Below are positions 48,411 to 60,000 of a DNA stretch of 64,000 nt, piece by piece (within the stretch, counting starts at the first letter, position 1; each line of letters begins with the position of its first letter). The notes under the pieces are model-generated. The model worked only from the letters and a program-made list of their open reading frames with translations. It searched no databases and had not been told where the DNA came from. Both the position numbers and the translations under genes were made by a program. The stretch is taken from assembly GCA_964036275.1 (NCBI GenBank), contig CAXIWQ010000389.1, positions 1-64,000 of the forward strand, read 5' to 3'. The DNA comes from Litoditis marina. Its lineage: Eukaryota; Nematoda; Chromadorea; Rhabditida; Rhabditidae.

Positions 48411-50595
48411 ATCTAAAACTTCTAGATCTCCTCAAAGAGATATTGATCAGTTATTGAATAGTGTTCAGATCATGCAAGGTAGAGAACTTTATCTGTTTTC
48501 AAGAACTCTCTCTAAACATGAGAAAGATTTGCTCCTTCAGTATGCTTTCGCAGGTGAATTTCTTTCCAAAAAATTTGAATTCAGGTACAAACTTTATGCT
48601 TGTATCTGTAATCATTACTGGAAAACGAAACGAACTAAGTCTCAAGATACTATTGTTGCTAGTGTCACTATTCCTTTCATGTCTAAAAGTATAGAGCATC
48701 TTCATTTACCTAGCCTCTTCAATAAGAGTGTTGTTCACAACTATCTTTCTGAAATCAGTGGAATGCCTAATCCAAAAATTCGGGTGATCTTCACGTACAA
48801 TCCTCCATTATCACTTAAGGTGTTCAATTATAACACGTTCCTCAAAAGGTTGGATCGCAATCATATTGATTATCTGGTTTCTGACAGTTATAAATGTATC
48901 TGTGACAAGTTTTCTGCTTATATTGATCCTAATCACGGTCACATCTGTACCGGTGATCTAACTTTCATCAAAAATTCACATTTACGTAATTTGCTAACAT
49001 GTGGTACGAAATTCAGGTGTCAAGAGCCACCAGACTCAGCGTCGATTATTCAAGCTTGTCAAAAAGCGGTTCAATCAGTTATTGGAACAGTTCGTAAATG
49101 CTATAAACCTAACAAACAGGTTGTAGATACGTTCCAAGATATTCTAATGCAAAATGTTTGTAATACGGTATCTAACCGATTGCATACTCTTGATCCTGAT
49201 TTGGACAATTCTTATATTTTGAATACTCGTGATTTGAATGATATCACAAAGTTACAAGAGCATTTCATTATAACTTGTGTCGATAAAGCAGCGACTAACT
49301 ATGCATTTACTTGTAAAAAGTTATACGTACGAATGATGAATGCAGAAATTGAAAGAAGCAGTGTTTCGCAGTTTTCCACTTATGAAGTTTCCAATCATAC
49401 TGTTGATGATGTAATCATTAAACATTCTAAGTTTATTGAAGGCTTGAACTTCAAAAAAGTGCAAGACCCTTCAATTCCTAAGATGTATGGTATACCAAAA
49501 ATGCATAAAGCTATCATGAAGTTTCGTTTCATTACTGGTGCTAAAACTAGTCCGTTGAAACCTCTTTGCACCAATTTGCAAGTAATTTTGGCTCATGTAC
49601 AAAAACATTTTATTAACTATTGCAATGTTATACACGAGAGAACCGGAGTTCGTCACTACTGGGCTGTAAACAACAGTTCACGAGTGGTGGATGACGTGAC
49701 TCCCTTGCGTACCAGTAATAGTACACGTATTTATTCTGCTGATTTCGCTAGTTTATTTACTAATTTACCACATAGCGTGATAAAGCTGAATATGATTCAG
49801 CTCCTTAGTGTTTGTTTCAAAAATCAAAACTATATACGTGTACAAGGTAACCATTGTAGTTACAGCGTATCTAATAATGGTACTGGTTCATTTTTCACTT
49901 TTCAAGAAGTTTGTTATTTACTTGAGTCACTTCTAGAAAATAGTGTTGCTGTATACGGTAACAAGGTTTATAGACAAAGATGTGGTATTCCACAAGGTGC
50001 CAGCTGCTCACCACAAATAGCCGACCTGACACTTAGCTACATGGAGTACAAGTTTATCAAATCAGTTTTAGAAACACGAGGGCAACATTTCGCACGAAAG
50101 TACAATTATACATATCGATATATCGATGATCTGTTACATATTTCCGATGTATCCGATAATTTCAAAGCAGATTTAGCTCAAATCTATGACTCTTCATTGA
50201 GTTTAGAAGCAACAGCGGATTTGAAAACAAATTGCGAGTTTCTCGATTTGGATATCACTGTGACAATTCCCCAGATTAAAGTATCTCTATTTAATAAAAC
50301 TGATCTCTTCAAGTTTGACGTTATAAGATATCCAAACTACTTTTCGAATATCGATAGTAGAATTGGTTTGAATACAATTACTGGCGAAATAATACGAATA
50401 ACACGTGCTTGTTCAGACTATGAAGATTTCTTAGCAAGAGCAAAACAGCTTGCTAGTTTTTATTTTAAAAATGGTTGGCCTAAAATGCTGATTCTTAGAC
50501 GCTTCTATAAAGTAATTGCTGATAAACCATTTATCACAAGTAAGTATGCAATTGACTTGCAATTGTTTACTAGATTATTAGATGCAGTGACGTGA
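48304..50595 (+). CDS. PLE reverse transcriptase
   Basis: An uninterrupted 763-codon frame. Codon 1 is TTG; the first ATG is at 48391 (residue 30). The natural N-terminus is probably fused to the GIY-YIG region, so the start is uncertain. RT motifs appear in order: YGIPKMHK (395-402) followed by a KFRFITG segment; motif A SADFASLFTN with catalytic Asp480; motif B CGIPQGASCSP from Cys560; motif C YIDD at 606-609 with both catalytic aspartates; then FLDLDITV, FKFDVIRYP and IIRITRACSD, typical of PLE RT C-termini. The protein would copy element RNA at a nicked target. The last 259 codons are repeated in the left pLTR. Catalytic residues are intact even though the nuclease is broken, so this copy could at most supply RT. 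PLE RTs are related to telomerase; confusion with telomerase is unlikely given the motif order. Confidence 0.88.
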   Translation: METFPTLLIHLLNLTIPFLSCLFQHIVKVMERSDERSKTSRSPQRDIDQLLNSVQIMQGRELYLFSRTLSKHEKDLLLQYAFAGEFLSKKFEFRYKLYACICNHYWKTKRTKSQDTIVASVTIPFMSKSIEHLHLPSLFNKSVVHNYLSEISGMPNPKIRVIFTYNPPLSLKVFNYNTFLKRLDRNHIDYLVSDSYKCICDKFSAYIDPNHGHICTGDLTFIKNSHLRNLLTCGTKFRCQEPPDSASIIQACQKAVQSVIGTVRKCYKPNKQVVDTFQDILMQNVCNTVSNRLHTLDPDLDNSYILNTRDLNDITKLQEHFIITCVDKAATNYAFTCKKLYVRMMNAEIERSSVSQFSTYEVSNHTVDDVIIKHSKFIEGLNFKKVQDPSIPKMYGIPKMHKAIMKFRFITGAKTSPLKPLCTNLQVILAHVQKHFINYCNVIHERTGVRHYWAVNNSSRVVDDVTPLRTSNSTRIYSADFASLFTNLPHSVIKLNMIQLLSVCFKNQNYIRVQGNHCSYSVSNNGTGSFFTFQEVCYLLESLLENSVAVYGNKVYRQRCGIPQGASCSPQIADLTLSYMEYKFIKSVLETRGQHFARKYNYTYRYIDDLLHISDVSDNFKADLAQIYDSSLSLEATADLKTNCEFLDLDITVTIPQIKVSLFNKTDLFKFDVIRYPNYFSNIDSRIGLNTITGEIIRITRACSDYEDFLARAKQLASFYFKNGWPKMLILRRFYKVIADKPFITSKYAIDLQLFTRLLDAVT

Positions 50596-51047
50596 ACTTT
50601 TGATCCAGCGAACAGTTCGATCAATAATTGTCTGTCCATTTTCTGACCCTCCTCTTGCACTCAGCTGACTCACTGGTCATCATTCTTCTCTTGTGTAAGT
50701 GTAAATGGACTCTTTTTACATCTTCTAACTCAATTTCTTGAAATAATCTCACTAGGTTAACTATAACAGGTCATCTACTGATGAGGGCATCCTGTTTGAC
50801 ATATGGATCGGTAATTGCCCGAAATGTCAAGGTAACTAATGTTTGTAATAGACAATCTAGGAATTTGCACAGTGCAAATAAATTTATCTCTCACTCTCTT
50901 CCCTCTTTTCATTCCTCTCTCCTTTGGACTTTTTTCTTTTATAAATTACTGAAGTAGCCTGATATCAACAGTTAGTCGAGTTTGTTTACACGAGCAACGT
51001 GGTTTTGTATAGTAGTTTCAATTTCCTAGTTTTCTTATAATTTAATG
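49815..51047 (+). repeat. Right pLTR of the PLE
   Basis: 1233-bp partner of 39046-40278 at a constant +10769 offset. It covers RT codons 505-763, the stop at 50593-50595, the 3' untranslated region with the ribozyme candidate, and the terminus TTTAATG, where a minus-orientation satellite remnant begins. Confidence 0.85.
50774..50864 (+). ncRNA. Candidate hammerhead ribozyme, right pLTR
   Basis: Same core as at 40005-40095: CTGATGA at 50778-50784, GGGC/GCCC helix II, GAAA at 50821-50824, and predicted cleavage after C50857. With two copies flanking the element, self-cleavage would cut an element-length RNA out of a read-through transcript. Confidence 0.4.
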
Positions 51048-51082
51048 AAACAATTGGCCTCCTTACAATCTTCAGATTGACC
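51048..51082 (-). repeat. Satellite remnant in inverted orientation
   Basis: Thirty-five bases from AAACAATTGGCCTCC to CAGATTGACC, in minus orientation, between the PLE and the second inversion breakpoint. It continues in monomer phase from array C across the PLE, which fixes the PLE insertion site within one monomer. Confidence 0.8.
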
Positions 51083-54000
51083 CAGATTGATCTGAAGATT
51101 GTAAGAAAACCAATTGTTTCATGGTGGTTGTTACTATAAGTGGGGAGATAGTCCAACTGAGTAGTAACAGTGTACTAAAGGTTTTTCATGTAGACAAGCT
51201 CTGTATCGAAACTCAGAAAGTTCGAATTTTGGCCGCGCTGATATTCAATCGGCCGGGTTCCGAAGTTTTCACCGGTCAACCTGAAGATTGTAAATAGGTC
51301 AATTGTTTCATGTTAGTTGTTACTATAAGTGGAAAGATAGTCCAATTGAGTAGTAACAGTGTACTAAAGGTTTTTCATGTATACAAGCTCTGTATCGAAA
51401 CTCAGAAAGTTTGAATTTTGGCCGCGCTGATATTCAATCGGCCGGATTCCGAAGTTTTCACAGGTCAATCTGAAGATTGTAAGAAAACCAATTGTTTCAT
51501 GGTAGTTGTTACCATAAGTGGGAAGATAGTCCAATTGAGTAGTAACAGTGTACTAAAGATTTTTCATGTATACAAGCTCTGTATCGAAACTCAGAAAGTT
51601 CGAATTTTGGCCGCGCTGATATTCAATCGGCCGGATTCCGAAGTTTTCACAGGTCAACCTGAAGATTGTAAGAAAACCAATTGTTTCATGGTAGTTGTTA
51701 CTATAAGTGGGGAGATATTCCAACTGAGTAGTAACAGTGTACTAAAGGTTTTTCATGTATACAAGCTCTGTATCGAAACTCAGAAAGTTCGAATTTTGGC
51801 CGCGCTGATATTGAATCGGCCGGATTCCGAAGTTTTCACCGGACAATCTGAAGATTGTAAGGAGGCCAATTGTTTCATGGTAGTTGTTACCATAAGTGGG
51901 AAGATAGTCCAATTGAGTAGTAACAGTGTACTAAAGATTTTTCATGTATACAAGCTCTGTATCGAAACTCAGAAAGTTCGAATTTTGGCCGCGCTGATAT
52001 TGAATCGGCCGGATTTCGAAGTTTTCACCGGTCAACCTGAAGATTGTAAGGAGGCCAATTGTTTCATGGTAGTTGTTACTATAAGTGGAAAGATAGTCCA
52101 ATTAAGTAGTAACAGCGTACTAAAGGTTTTTCATGTATACAAGCTCTGTATCGAAACTCAGAAAGTTCGAATTTTGGCCGCGCTGATATTCAATCGGCCG
52201 GATTCCGAAGTTTTCACAGGTCAACCTGAAGATTGTAAGAAAACCAATTGTTTCATGGTAGTTGTTACTATAAGTGGGGAGATATTCCAACTGAGTAGTA
52301 ACAGTGTACTAAAGGTTTTTCATGTATACAAGCTCTGTATCGAAACTCAGAAAGTTCGAATTTTGGCCGCGCTGATATTCAATCGGCCGGATTCCGAAGT
52401 TTTCACAGGTCAATCTGAAGATTGTAAGAAAACCAATTGTTTCATGGTGGTTGTTACTATAAGTGGGGAGATAGTCCAACTGAGTAGTAACAGTGTACTA
52501 AAGGTTTTTCGTGTAGACAAGCTCTGTATCGAAACTCAGAAAGTTCGAATTTTGGCCGCGCTGATATTCAATCGGCCGGGTTCCGAAGTTTTCACCGGTC
52601 AACCTGAAGATTGTAAATAGGTCAATTGTTTCATGTTAGTTGTTACTATAAGTGGAAAAATAGTCCAATTGAGTAGTAACAGTGTACCAAAGGTTTTTTA
52701 TGTATACAAGCTCTGTATCGAAACTCAGAAAGTTTGAATTTTGGCCGCGCTGATATTCAATCGGCCGGATTCCGAAGTTTTCACCGGTCAACCTGAAGAT
52801 TGTAAGGAGGCCAATTGTTTCATGGTAGTTGTTACTATAAGTGGAAAGATAGTCCAATTAAGTAGTAACAGCGTACTAAAGGTTTTTCATGTATACAAGC
52901 TCTGTATCGAAACTCAGAAAGTTCGAATTTTGGCCGCGCTGATATTCAATCGGCCGGATTCCGAAGTTTTCACAGGTCAACCTGAAGATTGTAAGAAAAC
53001 CAATTGTTTCATGGTAGTTGTTACTATAAGTGGGGAGATATTCCAACTGAGTAGTAACAGTGTACTAAAGGTTTTTCATGTATACAAGCTCTGTATCGAA
53101 ACTCAGAAAGTTCGAATTTTGGCCGCGCTGATATTCAATCGGCCGGATTCCGAAGTTTTCACAGGTCAATCTGAAGATTGTAAGAAAACCAATTGTTTCA
53201 TGGTGGTTGTTACTATAAGTGGGGAGATAGTCCAACTGAGTAGTAACAGTGTACTAAAGGTTTTTCATGTAGACAAGCTCTGTATCGAAACTCAGAAAGT
53301 TCGAATTTTGGCCGCGCTGATATTCAATCGGCCGGGTTCCGAAGTTTTCACCGGTCAACCTGAAGATTGTAAATAGGTCAATTGTTTCATGTTAGTTGTT
53401 ACTATAAGTGGAAAGATAGTCCAATTGAGTAGTAACAGTGTACTAAAGGTTTTTCATGTATACAAGCTCTGTATCGAAACTCAGAAAGTTTGAATTTTGG
53501 CCGCGCTGATATTCAATCGGCCGGATTCCGAAGTTTTCACAGGTCAATCTGAAGATTGTAAGGAGGCCAATTGTTTCATGGTAGTTGTTACCATAAGTGG
53601 GAAGATAGTCCAATTGAGTAGTAACAGCGTACTAAAGGTTTTTCATGTTTACAAGCTCTGTATCGAAACTCAGAAAGTTCGAATTTTGGCCGCGCTGATA
53701 TTCAATCGGCCGGATTCCGAAGTTTTCACCGGTCAATCTGAAGATTGTGAGGAGGCCAATTGTTTCATGGTAGTTGTTACCATAAGTGGGAAGATAGTCC
53801 AATTGAGTAGTAACAGCGTACTAAAGGTTTTTCATGTTTACAAGCTCTGTGTCGAAACTCAGAAAGTTCGAATTTTGGCCGCGCTGATATTGAATCGGCC
53901 GGATTCCGAAGTTTTCACCGGACAATCTGAAGATTGTAAGGAGGCCAATTGTTTCATGGTAGTTGTTACCATAAGTGGGAAGATAGTCCAATTGAGTAGT

Positions 54001-57000
54001 AACAGTGTACTAAAGATTTTTCATGTATACAAGCTCTGTATCGAAACTCAGAAAGTTCGAATTTTGGCCGCGCTGATATTGAATCGGCCGGATTTCGAAG
54101 TTTTCACCGGTCAACCTGAAGATTGTAAGGAGGCCAATTGTTTCATGGTAGTTGTTACTATAAGTGGAAAGATAGTCCAATTAAGTAGTAACAGCGTACT
54201 AAAGGTTTTTCATGTATACAAGCTCTGTATCGAAACTCAGAAAGTTCGAATTTTGGCCGCGCTGATATTCAATCGGCCGGATTCCGAAGTTTTCACAGGT
54301 CAACCTGAAGATTGTAAGAAAACCAATTGTTTCATGGTAGTTGTTACTATAAGTGGGGAGATATTCCAACTGAGTAGTAACAGTGTACTAAAGGTTTTTC
54401 ATGTATACAAGCTCTGTATCGAAACTCAGAAAGTTCGAATTTTGGCCGCGCTGATATTGAATCGGCCGGATTCCGAAGTTTTCACCGGTCAATCTGAAGA
54501 TTGTAAGGAGGCCAATTGTTTCATGGTAGTTGTTACCATAAGTGGGAAGATAGTCCAATTGAGTAGTAACAGTGTACTAAAGATTTTTCATGTATACAAG
54601 CTCTGTATCGAAACTCAGAAAGTTCGAATTTTGGCCGCGCCGATATTGAATCGGCCGGATTTCGAAGTTTTCACCGGTCAATCTGAAGATTGTAAGGAGG
54701 CCAATTGTTTCATGGTAGTTGTTACCATAAGTGGGAAGATAGTCCGATTGAGTAGTAACAGTGTACTCAAGGTTTTTCATGTATACAACCTCTGTATCGA
54801 AACTCAGAAAGTTCGAATTTCGGCCGCGCTGATATTCAATCGGCCGGATTCCGAAGTTTTCACCGGTCAACCTGAAGATTGTAAGGAGGCCAATTGTTTC
54901 ATGGTAGTTGTGACCATAAGTGGGAAGATAGTCCAATTGAGTAGTAACAGTGTACTAAAGGTTTTTCATGTATACAAGCTCTGTATCGAAACTCAGAAAG
55001 TTCGAATTTTGGCCGCGCTGATATTCAATCGGCCGGATTCCGAAGTTTTCACAGGTCAACCTGAAGATTGTAAGAAAACCAATTGTTTCATGGTAGTTGT
55101 TACTATAAGTGGGGAGATATTCCAACTAAGTAGTAACAGTGTACTAAAAGGTTTTTCATGTATACAAGCTCTGTATCGAAACTCAGAAAGTTCGAATTTC
55201 GGCCGCGCTGATATTGAATCGGCCGGATTCCGAAGTTTTCACCGGTCAATCTGAAGATTGTAAGGAGGCCAATTGTTTCATGGTAGTTGTTACCATAAGT
55301 GGGAAGATAGTCCAATTGAGTAGTAACAGTGTACTAAAGATTTTTCATGTATACAATCTCTGTATCGAAACTCAGAAAGTTCGAATTTTGGCCGCGCCGA
55401 TATTGAATTGGCCGGATTTCGAAGTTTTCACCGGTCAATCTGAAGATTGTAAGGAGGCCAATTGTTTCATGGTAGTTGTTACCATAAGTGGGAAGATAGT
55501 CCAATTGAGTAGTAACAGTGTACTAAAGGTTTTTCATGTATACAACCTCTGTATCGAAACTCAGAAAGTTCGAATTTCGGCCGCGCTGATATTGAATCGG
55601 CCGGATTCCGAAGTTTTCACCGGTCAATCTGAAGATTGTAAGGAGGCCAATTGTTTCATGGTAGTTGTTACCATGAGTGGGAAGATAGTCCAATTGAGTA
55701 GTAACAGTGTACTAAAGATTTTTCATGTATACAATCTCTGTATCGAAACTCAGAAAGTTCGAATTTTGGCCGCGCCGATATTGAATTGGCCGGATTTCGA
55801 AGTTTTCACCGGTCAATCTGAAGATTGTAAGGAGGCCAATTGTTTCATGGTAGTTGTTACCATAAGTGGGAAGATAGTCCAATTGAGTAGTAACAGTGTA
55901 CTAAAGGTTTTTCATGTATACAACCTCTGTATCGAAACTCAGAAAGTTCGAATTTCGGCCGCGCTGATATTCAATCGGCCGGATTCCGAAGTTTTCACCG
56001 GTCAACCTGAAGATTGTAAGAAAACCAATTGTTTCATGGTAGTTGTTACTATAAGTGGGGAAATATTCCAACTGAGTAGTAACAGTGTACTAAAGGTTTT
56101 TCATGTATACAAGCTCTGCATCGAAACTCAGAAAGTTCGAATTTTGGCCGCGCTGATATTGAATCGGCCGGATTTCGAAGTTTTCACAGGTCAATCTGAA
56201 GATTGTAAGAATACCAATTGTTTGATAATAGTTGTTACAATAAGTGGGAAGATAGTCCAATTGAGTAGTAACAGTGTACTAAAGATTTTTCATGTATACA
56301 AGCTCTGTATCGAAACTCAGAAAGTTCGAATTTTGGCCGCGCTGATATTGAATCGGCCGGATTTCGAAGTTTTCACCGGTCAACCTGAAGATTGTAAGGA
56401 GGCCAATTGTTTCATGGTAGTTGTTACTATAAGTGGAAAGATAGTCCAATTAAGTAGTAACAGCGTACTAAAGGTTTTTCATGTATACAAGCTCTGTATC
56501 GAAACTCAGAAAGTTGGAATTTTGGCCGCGCTGATATTCAATCGGCCGGATTCGAAGTTTTCACAGGTCAACCTGAAGATTGTAAGGAGGCCAATTGTTT
56601 CATGGTAGTTGTTACTATAAGTGGAAAAATAGTCCAATTAAGTAGTAACAGCGTACTAAAGGTTTTTCATGTTTACAAGCTCTGTAACGAAACTCAGAAA
56701 GTTCGAATTTTGGCCGCGCTGATATTCAATCGGCCGGATTCCGAAGTTTTCACAGGTCAATCTGAAGATTGTAAGAAAACCAATTGTTTCATGGTAGTTG
56801 TTACTATAAGTGGGGAGATATTCCAACTGAGTGGTAACAGTGTACTAAAGGTTTTTCATGTATACAAGCTCTGTATCGAAACTCAGAAAGTTCGAATTTT
56901 GGCCGCGCTGATATTGAATCGGCCGGATTTCGAAGTTTTCACAGGTCAATCTGAAGATTGTAAGAATACCAATTGTTTCATAATAGTTGTTACAATAAGT

Positions 57001-60000
57001 GGGAAAATAGTCCAATTGAGTAGTAAAAGTGTACTAAAGGTTTTTCATGTATACAAGCTCTGTATCGAAACTCAGAAAGTTCGAATTTTGGCCGCGCTGA
57101 TATTGAATCGGCCGGATTTCGAAGTTTTCACCGGTCAATCTGAAGATTGTAAGGAGGCCAATTGTTTCATAATAGTTGTTACAATAAGTGGGAAGATAGT
57201 CCAATTAAGTGGTAACATTGTACGGAAGGTTTTTCACGTATACAAGCTCTGTATCGAAACTCAGAAAGTTCGAATTTTGGCCGCGCTGATATTCAATCGG
57301 CCGGGTTCCGAAGTTTTCACCGGTCAACCTGAAGATTGTAAATAGGTCAATTGTTTCATGTTAGTTGTTACTATAAGTGGAAAGATAGTCCAATTAAGTA
57401 GTAACAGCGTACTAAAGGTGTTTCATGTATACAAGCTCTGTATCGAAACTAAGAAAGTTCGAATTTTGGCCGCGCTGATATTGAATCGGCCGGATTGCGA
57501 AGTTTTCACAGGTCAATCTGAAGATTGTACGAATGCCAATTGTTTCATAATAGTTGTTACAATAAGTGGGAAGATAGTCCAATTAAGTAGTAACAGTGTA
57601 CTAAAGGTTTTTCATGTATACAAGCTCTGTATCGAAACTCAGAAAGTTCGAATTTTGGCCGCGCTGATATTCAATCGGCCGGATTCCGAAGTTTTCACAG
57701 GTCAATCTGAAGATTGTAAGAAAACCAATTGTTTCATGGTAGTTGTTACCATAAGTGGGAAGATAGTCCAATTGAGTAGTAACAGTGTTAAAGATTTTTC
57801 ATGTATACAAGCTCTGTATCGAAACTCAGAAAGTTCGAATTTTGGCCGCGCTGATATTGAATCGGCCGGATTTCGAAGTTTTCACCGGTCAACCTGAAGA
57901 TTGTAAGGAGGCCAATTGTTTCATGGTAGTTGTTACTATAAGTGGAAAGATAGTCCAATTAAGTAGTAACAGCGTACTAAAGGTTTTTCATGTATACAAG
58001 CTCTGTATCGAAACTCAGAAAGTTCGAATTTTGGCCGCGCTGATATTCAATCGGCCGGATTCCGAAGTTTTCACAGGTCAACCTGAAGATTGTAAGAAAA
58101 CCAATTGTTTCATGGTAGTTGTTACTAAAAGTGGGGAGATATTCCAACTGAGTAGTAACAGTGTACTAAAGGTTTTTCATGTATACAAGCTCTGTATCGA
58201 AACTCAGAAAGTTCGAATTTTGGCCGCGCTGATATTGAATCGGCCGGATTTCGAAGTTTTCACAGGTCAATCTGAAGATTGTACGAAGGCCAATTGTTTC
58301 ATAATAGTTGTTACAATGAGTGGGAAGATAGTCCAATTGAGTAGTAACAGTGTACTAAAGGTTTTTCATGTATACAAGCTCTGTATCGAAACTCAGAAAG
58401 TTCGAATTTTGGCCGCGCTGATATTCAATCGGCCGGATTCCGAAGTTTTCACAGGTCAATCTGAAGATTGTAAGAAAACCAATTGTTTCATGGTAGTTGT
58501 TACCATAAGTGGGAAGATAGTCCAATTGAGTAGTAACAGTGTACTAAAGATTTTTCATGTATACAAGCTCTGTATCGAAACTCAGAAAGTTCGAATTTTG
58601 GCCGCGCTGATATTGAATCGGCCGGATTTCGAAGTTTTCACCGGTCAACCTGAAGATTGTAAGGAGGCCAATTGTTTCATGGTAGTTGTTACTATAAGTG
58701 GAAAGATAGTCCAATTAAGTAGTAACAGCGTACTAAAGGTTTTCATGTATACAAGCTCTGTATCGAAACTCAGAAAGTTCGAATTTTGGCCGCGCTGATA
58801 TTCAATCGGCCGGATTCCGAAGTTTTCACAGGTCAACCTGAAGATTGTAAGAAAACCAATTGTTTCATGGTAGTTGTTACTAAAAGTGGGGAGATATTCC
58901 AACTGAGTAGTAACAGTGTACTAAAGGTTTTTCATGTATACAAGCTCTGTATCGAAACTCAGAAAGTTCGAATTTTGGCCGCGCTGATATTGAATCGGCC
59001 GGATTTCGAAGTTTTCACAGGTCAATCTGAAGATTGTACGAAGGCCAATTGTTTCATAATAGTTGTTACAATGAGTGGGAAGATAGTCCAATTGAGTAGT
59101 AACAGTGTACTAAAGGTTTTTCATGTATACAAGCTCTGTATCGAAACTCAGAAAGTTCGAATTTTGGCCGCGCTGATATTGAATCGGCCGGATTTCGAAG
59201 TTTTCACCGGTCAATCTGAAGATTGTAAGGAGGCCAATTGTTTCATAATAGTTGTTACAATAAGTGGGAAGATAGTCCAATTAAGTGGTAACAGTGTACG
59301 GAAGGTTTTTCACGTATACAAGCTCTGTATCGAAACTCAGAAAGTTCGAATTTTGGCCGCGCTGATATTCAATCGGCCGGGTTCCGAAGTTTTCACCGGT
59401 CAACCTGAAGATTGTAAATAGGTCAATTGTTTCATGTTAGTTGTTACTATAAGTGGAAAGATAGTCCAATTAAGTAGTAACAGCGTACTAAAGGTGTTTC
59501 ATGTATACAAGCTCTGTATCGAAACTAAGAAAGTTCGAATTTTGGCCGCGCTGATATTGAATCGGCCGGATTGCGAAGTTTTCACAGGTCAATCTGAAGA
59601 TTGTACGAATGCCAATTGTTTCATAATAGTTGTTACAATAAGTGGGAAGATAGTCCAATTAAGTAGTAACAGTGTACTAAAGGTTTTTCATGTATACAAG
59701 CTCTGTATCGAAACTCAGAAAGTTCGAATTTTGGCCGCGCTGATATTCAATCGGCCGGATTCCGAAGTTTTCACAGGTCAATCTGAAGATTGTAAGAAAA
59801 CCAATTGTTTCATGGTAGTTGTTACTATAAGTGAGGAGATAGTCCAATTAAGTAGTAACAGCGTACTAAAGGTTTTTCATGTATACAAGCTCTGTATCGA
59901 AACTCAGAAAGTTCGAATTTTGGCCGCGCTGATATTCAATCGGCCGGATTCCGAAGTTTTCACAGGTCAACCTGAAGATTGTAAGAAAACCAATTGTTTC

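Larger units (their letters stand above)
39046..51047 (+). mobile_element. Penelope-like element with pLTRs, N-terminal GIY-YIG type
   Basis: A composite 12-kb insertion into the satellite. Left pLTR 39046-40278, leader 40279-41971, a nested inverted-repeat element to about 47812, the coding region, then right pLTR 49815-51047. The two pLTRs are colinear at a constant offset of 10769 bp and I see no difference between them. The satellite is continuous across the insertion: minus-strand GTTTCA and TGTTAG are joined at the ends, with at most a 2-bp duplication. Partly duplicated ends that overlap the ORF are characteristic of PLEs. The Cys-rich/GIY-YIG motif lies upstream of the RT, the permuted order known from the Naiad/Chlamys group. 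Family placement is by motif order, not by a tree. Confidence 0.8.
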
